Assembly: GCA_949152475.1 (NCBI GenBank)
Contig: OX424555.1
Location: 97,125,515-97,189,514 of the forward strand
Direction: 5' to 3'
Source: Terebella lapidaria
Lineage: Eukaryota > Annelida > Polychaeta > Terebellida > Terebellidae
Length of the DNA stretch: 64,000 nt
Under the pieces are notes generated by a model. It was not told the origin of the DNA, made no database searches, and was given only the letters and a program-made list of their open reading frames with translations. The translations under genes were made by a program, and so were the position numbers. This document shows, piece by piece, positions 59,160 to 64,000 of the stretch (its first letter is position 1; each line of letters opens with the position of its first letter).

Positions 59160-59369
59160 TGTTGGGCAGTTGTATTCTAATTCCATCAGGTGTATAGTAG
59201 AAGCAACTACATCTAACACACTGTCTGCCCCTGATGACGCCAGTGTGTCGTTTGATAAACTATTTGGTCGGGCATTGTTTCTATTGCAAAATGTTGTATT
59301 TTACGTTTGTTATTGGAATCATCAAAATTTGGCTGTATTGTTGGTAATAGATTGATACTTATATTAAAC
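59160..59369 (+). repeat. Dispersed ~200-bp short element, copy in unit E
   Basis: Near-identical to 46451-46655, with the same flanks ('aaacgagtttgtagaaggat' downstream). This copy was therefore probably duplicated with the unit rather than inserted separately. Confidence 0.65.
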
Positions 59370-62354
59370 GAGTTTGTAGAAGGATTCTACCGCGAAATAT
59401 GATGTAGCCAATAGTATTTGAAAAGTATGTGTCGAATACATTACACACGGCCATGGAATTTCCTTATATGGTCAGAACGGGTGATCTAGGTTTGTCTTGG
59501 AAATAATGCACAGGATATTGGTGTTAAAATACTGCTTTTGTAGTGTGTATGCTTGTAGCACATATATTTGCCACCCTACAATATGCAAGTTTTAGAGATG
59601 AGAAAAGCTCTCACTGGGCGGAAGCAAAAGTGAGTAAATCAACCCTCTTTTGGGGTATTCTTATTCGAGAGCTGTAAGTCAACTGCTAATGGCGAACCGT
59701 CTATTCTTACAACATATTCTGTCTTAGACAAGTCTTTCACTTAAATTTATTCGAAAATTAAAATATCTTAAAAAAGGCAGTCCCATTTGAACCCCATGAG
59801 ATTGAATAACGCAAGTCGACATTGTTACCTCAAAGTGAGATTGGAAGAAAGTTGCCGATTTAGCCATACATTTTTGGCCTAATGAAGAAATCACACACAA
59901 GTTATATGTGTGCACTTGATTTGTTCAACAAATGCCCCTTTCTCACTGATTTCCTTGTGAGTTCCTGGTGGAGACCATTTGAGTTGTAGACATTCTCGAT
60001 GCTTCTGATGTATCCCCGTGATGCAACACGATTTCAGTGTATTTGTATTTGTTTGAGCGTAAACTAGGTCAGGTCAGGAGTATCTCCGAGTGGCGCACAA
60101 AGCAAAACAAAAGTGGCTGCTAGTACTACCAAATGCTTGATTTTTCTCACTTTAATATTAGTTTGTTTCGCAACCGATTTTTCTGAGGTCATTGAGCACA
60201 TTTGTTGGTGATTGGGAACAATTTTTTTTCCACACTGCAACTTTAAAACACAACACTGAGATTCAGTCAGAACCATGCAAGATTTAAAGTGCCATTGCAT
60301 GTAAGCTTCATGGCGGATTTTTTGTGATGTGCAGACAGATAACAATGGTCTTGTCTTCATCAGACTGGTCATGTCCACATCATTCTGCACAAACCCGGTG
60401 TCTGATATCCAGTTCAGCTTCGGATGTACATTGATAATAGTTTACATAGCTAGGTAGAAAAGCCTTTTGATACTGAGTTTTTTTTTGTACTTTACAATAT
60501 ACTCCCCCCTCCCAAAAAAAAAATTCACAGACATATAGCATACTACTTGATACAACCGTATTACACAATTTTTTATTAATGTAGGTATCAAAGTATTACC
60601 ACCATTGCAACCAAATTGGTGAAACGATACCATGTCATATATATAATATATATAACATATATATAATAGTATATATAGAGACTGGTCGGCTATCATGTGC
60701 AGTAGAATTGCCCTCAAATGACCGAGCCATTCAGATGATAAAAGTACCTCACCAAATATTATACTGATCATACAAACCATATGACAGAAGCTAATATATA
60801 TCGGTGGCTTCAGTTTGTTCTGTTCACTTTCTTTTCAATCATCACTGTCACTCGATAATAAACATGATGTATTTACTATGAATTCCGTTGTTGAATCTTA
60901 ATTTTTCGGTGTTTACTTGTACTTCGTGAATAAAAGTAAATGAAAAAACCTCATAGTATGTATTTGTCCTTATATGCCAGTATAACAGTGGACATTGCTC
61001 GCCCACTGTGCCTTCTAAAAGCTGCATTTACCTCGACAATAAGCTGGAGAATAGCTCGTACCAGAGACATTGTACTAGGGATAGAAGTGTCTTTTGTCAC
61101 TACGTGACTTACCACCAGACAATTGCATTGTCTCGTCTTCAGATACCTACAGATGACAGAATACCTTGAGTATTTTCAAGATGAAAACTGAAATATCCGA
61201 AAAGGTCCTCTTGTCTTGATAAGCTGAGTGGCTAATGGGCGAGTAGCTATATTCGTGGCTTTTGAACGCATTATGTTTTACGCATTACTATGTTGTTTCA
61301 TTGGTGGACATGGTGGAGGTCACTGTTTCCACTCTGTAATGTCAGAATGTTGTGTTTTGTTGAGCTTGCTTGAATCGAAAGTTCAATATATCTTGTTTCG
61401 GAATCGAAAGTTCAATATATCTTGTTTTGGAAATGTTACAAACGTGACTTACTGCACAGTATCATGCAATTTCGTCTTCATTTTACGATCTTCGCAGTGA
61501 CTTCAGAAACTGAAGACAAAACCTCAGACAATGCACCACACTGTTTCATGTTTTCTCAGTGTCTAGACACCCGAGGACTGGGATTTACAGATCCGGCAAT
61601 AAAGCCGTAAAGTAACCGTACTTGGTAAGACGTCGTCACGTCACCTTTCCTGTCGGTTGAGCTGATAACTGCCCCGTGGATCCGTCCGTCAAACCAGTGT
61701 GATTGGGTGTGTGGTGAAGGTTGGAGATTCCTTAATCCGACATACAAATGGAATGTTTTGTTTATTTGTGATCTACCGACAACATATGTCATATGGGAGC
61801 TTGGTAATAACCATTAATATGTATTACCAATAACATGACATTTAAATTTGAATATGGTTCAGGCTTTCATGTCATGTAAGGCCAGTTGCATAGGCTTTGT
61901 ATAAAAACGCACGATGAACACACGCAAATATGCAGTGCAGAACAATTTCGCAGTTATACCGACTCTATCGTTTATTCCTGACATGTAGATTATTAATAAT
62001 GTCATGATGCGCCAATATTGTTAAGGTCACCCGCCCTGTTGAAAATAACATTCGGAGAGAGAACAGAACAAGCAATGCACATCAGATCTGCCAAAGAATG
62101 GAGTGGAGCCATATGGCGTTGTCTCGAAAACAAAAAGTTGTTTTGTAAATATAACATTGTGCATCCACGGTGCATCTAGTGTTAGCTTACAGAATGTATG
62201 GTTTCAGGTGTTGTTTGGCTACCACACTGTGAATGCATGCCACACATATTGATGTTTTGATTCATGCAATAGTTCCATTGTATATCCAATCCGATAAAAG
62301 ATGGAAAACGCTGCATGGTTCATAATTGGTATATATCATAGTGCACCAAATTGA

Positions 62355-63700
62355 TATAAATGGATTTATGCCAAACATGATATCGCTCGTGTTATTCAAG
62401 AAAATCTAAACAATGTGGAGGCCTCTAAGATTTCAAATGAATGAACAATGTACAAACGTTATACGTGTTCCTTCACATCTCAATCTTAGATGTGAACATC
62501 ATAACGTTCTACTTGACAGAGCAGTAAAACGTTCAGGTGATGTTGACTCCGAGAATAACAACAACGAATAATGCGAACTAAAATCAGTGTGCTATGTTCA
62601 GTCAAATTTGGAACAAGGATATTGCATCTCGCAGAAAAATCACGCCCCAACAACCAGAAACATACGAGAGAAATGGAGTGCGCAATGTGTGTACATCGTT
62701 TGGACTGTAATAATCGGATCCTTACCGTATTTGTATCAAGCGGGTATATTTTCAGGTGAATTGATACAAGTTGTGAAAAATAGTACCAGAAAAACGAAGT
62801 TTTAGAAGGTCTTTACAAAAATCATCTCCTACTGGTCATAGTGCACTCAATTGCTTCTATTGGGTGTTCTAATAGGTGGTGTTTTATGCACATAAACACG
62901 AAAAAGATGTCAACTGTCCCTTAAATACATTTCATCCAATGTCGCTGAAAAGCATCTGTTCTGTACAATTAGGTTTTTTTTTCCTCTGTTGATTTCATCG
63001 ATTTCTCAAGTAAAACTCTGGGGTTGTACCCATTAACTCCTCCCGTTGATCCGAGCGCACAGTTATTAGTGCGTACAACAGTCAACAAGTTGTTCAGATA
63101 TAGTGGTGCACTGTCCTAAAATACGTATGTGGCCATTACGATGTTCTAGTGTGTCCTTGGACAACATTTTTTTTGTGACAGGTTGATATTTTACCCTTAC
63201 GTCAAAAATGGAATGTGGCTCTTACCCGGGGGCTCTTATGAATATTCTTAATAAAGTACTAGTAAAGTGCAAATATGATATTCAAATGAAGGATCTCATT
63301 GATCTGAGCAAAATGTTCTTTACGGTATATCAATATCACTATCCGTTCAAAAGTTACAGCCATTTGAAACTGCCATTCTGGCACTACATTACAGAAACCA
63401 CTTGAAAAGTTTTAGCAACTCATTAATATGCAAATTAGATGTTAATGAGAATTCACGACGTCATGAAGCCATGATATAATGATTCTTATTCAAGGTTTCG
63501 ACGATCAGACTAGTGCATAATTATTATTATGTACCATGCATAGTCAATATCCACAAAACCAATAATGTTGCTATGGCTACCAGTCGTTCCCTATAGCCGT
63601 AGTTACCCATGGTTACCATGGCCGTTAACTAAAGTCAATCATCTCCAGGCTTTCGGTCGATTATTTATGAATTGAATTAATATAGAGCTCAAGTTGGCAC
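62355..63700. other. Interval with no recognised feature
   Basis: After 'gtgcaccaaattgatat' (62342) the sequence no longer follows unit D. I see no long open frame, TIR or known repeat core. A short palindrome-like 'cccatggttaccatgg' lies at 63606-63621. It may be a further insertion whose boundaries are not visible. Confidence 0.4.
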
Positions 63701-63715
63701 CATTTCCATTTGTGC

Positions 63716-63880
63716 AGTTCTAATGTAAGTATCAATCTATTACCACCGATACAACCAAATTTTGATGATTCCAATAACAAACGTAAAATACAACATTTTG
63801 CAATAGAAACAAAGCCCAACCAAATACTTTATCAAAAGACACACTGGCGTCATCAGGGCAGACAGTGTGGATATGGGGTA
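63716..63880 (-). repeat. Dispersed ~200-bp short element, reverse-oriented copy near window end
   Basis: The minus strand matches 46490-46650: 'gtctgccctgatgacgccag', 'ttgcaaaatgttgtatttta' and 'tggaatcatcaaaatttgg'. It is the second reverse-oriented copy in the window, the first being at 38286-38490. Confidence 0.65.
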
Positions 63881-64000
63881 TACCGGGTCACTGGTTACCT
63901 TGACAACAACAGAAAAAGGTAAAACACTGATTATTCATATTGAAAACTTTATGGAATAAGTTTTGATGAATAAGCATAACATCAAATTAATGAATAATAA

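Larger units (their letters stand above)
56520..64000. repeat. Long tandem repeat unit E (runs off the window)
   Basis: It starts at 'acctacctataaggagtggg' (cf. 4050 and 40010) and follows unit D through 57740, then 58550-62345. It carries the empty site of the 6.5-kb transposon (about 61134-61157), the site of the 403-bp insertion (near 60793), and the uninterrupted LINE-C site (near 57735). A TTAA-flanked element (57834-58548) is its own private insertion. No gene is supported. Confidence 0.72.

Overview
The window is eukaryotic and looks like repeat-dense nuclear DNA of an invertebrate animal. It is AT-rich. The recognisable genes are split by GT-AG introns, and nothing resembles bacterial operon structure. 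The repeat repertoire resembles that of marine lophotrochozoans: LINEs with microsatellite tails, palindrome-ended elements with GGTTACCGGACC termini, and inverted-repeat elements with AGCTCACC or CTCGGCTGCGCC cores. A mollusc is my best guess. This is an inference from repeat style, not a search result. I see no convincing host single-copy gene, rRNA, tRNA or CRISPR array. Essentially every protein-coding stretch belongs to a mobile element.

Layout. A degenerate LINE (1-2999) abuts a long, mostly non-coding tandem array of roughly 6-kb units. Unit A is about 2999-9377, B about 9378-17012, C about 17013-18983 resuming at 36528, D about 38795-56520, and E about 56520 to the end. The units have acted as landing pads, and comparing them exposes empty sites and target-site duplications (TSDs) for many insertions. 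Units A and B each hold a palindrome-ended element. The copy in B is itself interrupted by a solo LTR (11287-12170) and a truncated LINE (12826-13817).

The largest insertion, 18984-36517 (17.5 kb), sits in a dispersed block of unit C and is flanked by a 10-bp direct repeat. It carries a plus-strand gene of about 13 exons (19384-27707), whose product has an N-terminal Cys zinc finger, a DUF6589-like core and two PHD-like fingers. It also carries a minus-strand RecQ-type helicase (36108-22679) whose last exon lies inside an intron of the first gene. Together these look like a giant DNA transposon with its own helicase.

Unit D contains two more large insertions. A 5-kb LINE with two open ORFs (40988-46035, minus) has an ORF1 that begins with an RNase H1-type hybrid-binding domain. 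A transposon of exactly 6500 bp (48848-55347) has about 240-bp terminal inverted repeats, iterated GATGTAGGTAAC motifs and a 5-bp TSD; its empty site is visible in unit E. It encodes a multi-exon protein with a YqaJ-type nuclease domain.

Most of the coding copies carry single-base frameshifts, many near homopolymers, so they are either recently decayed or affected by assembly indels. The LINE in unit D is the only element whose ORFs are fully open.
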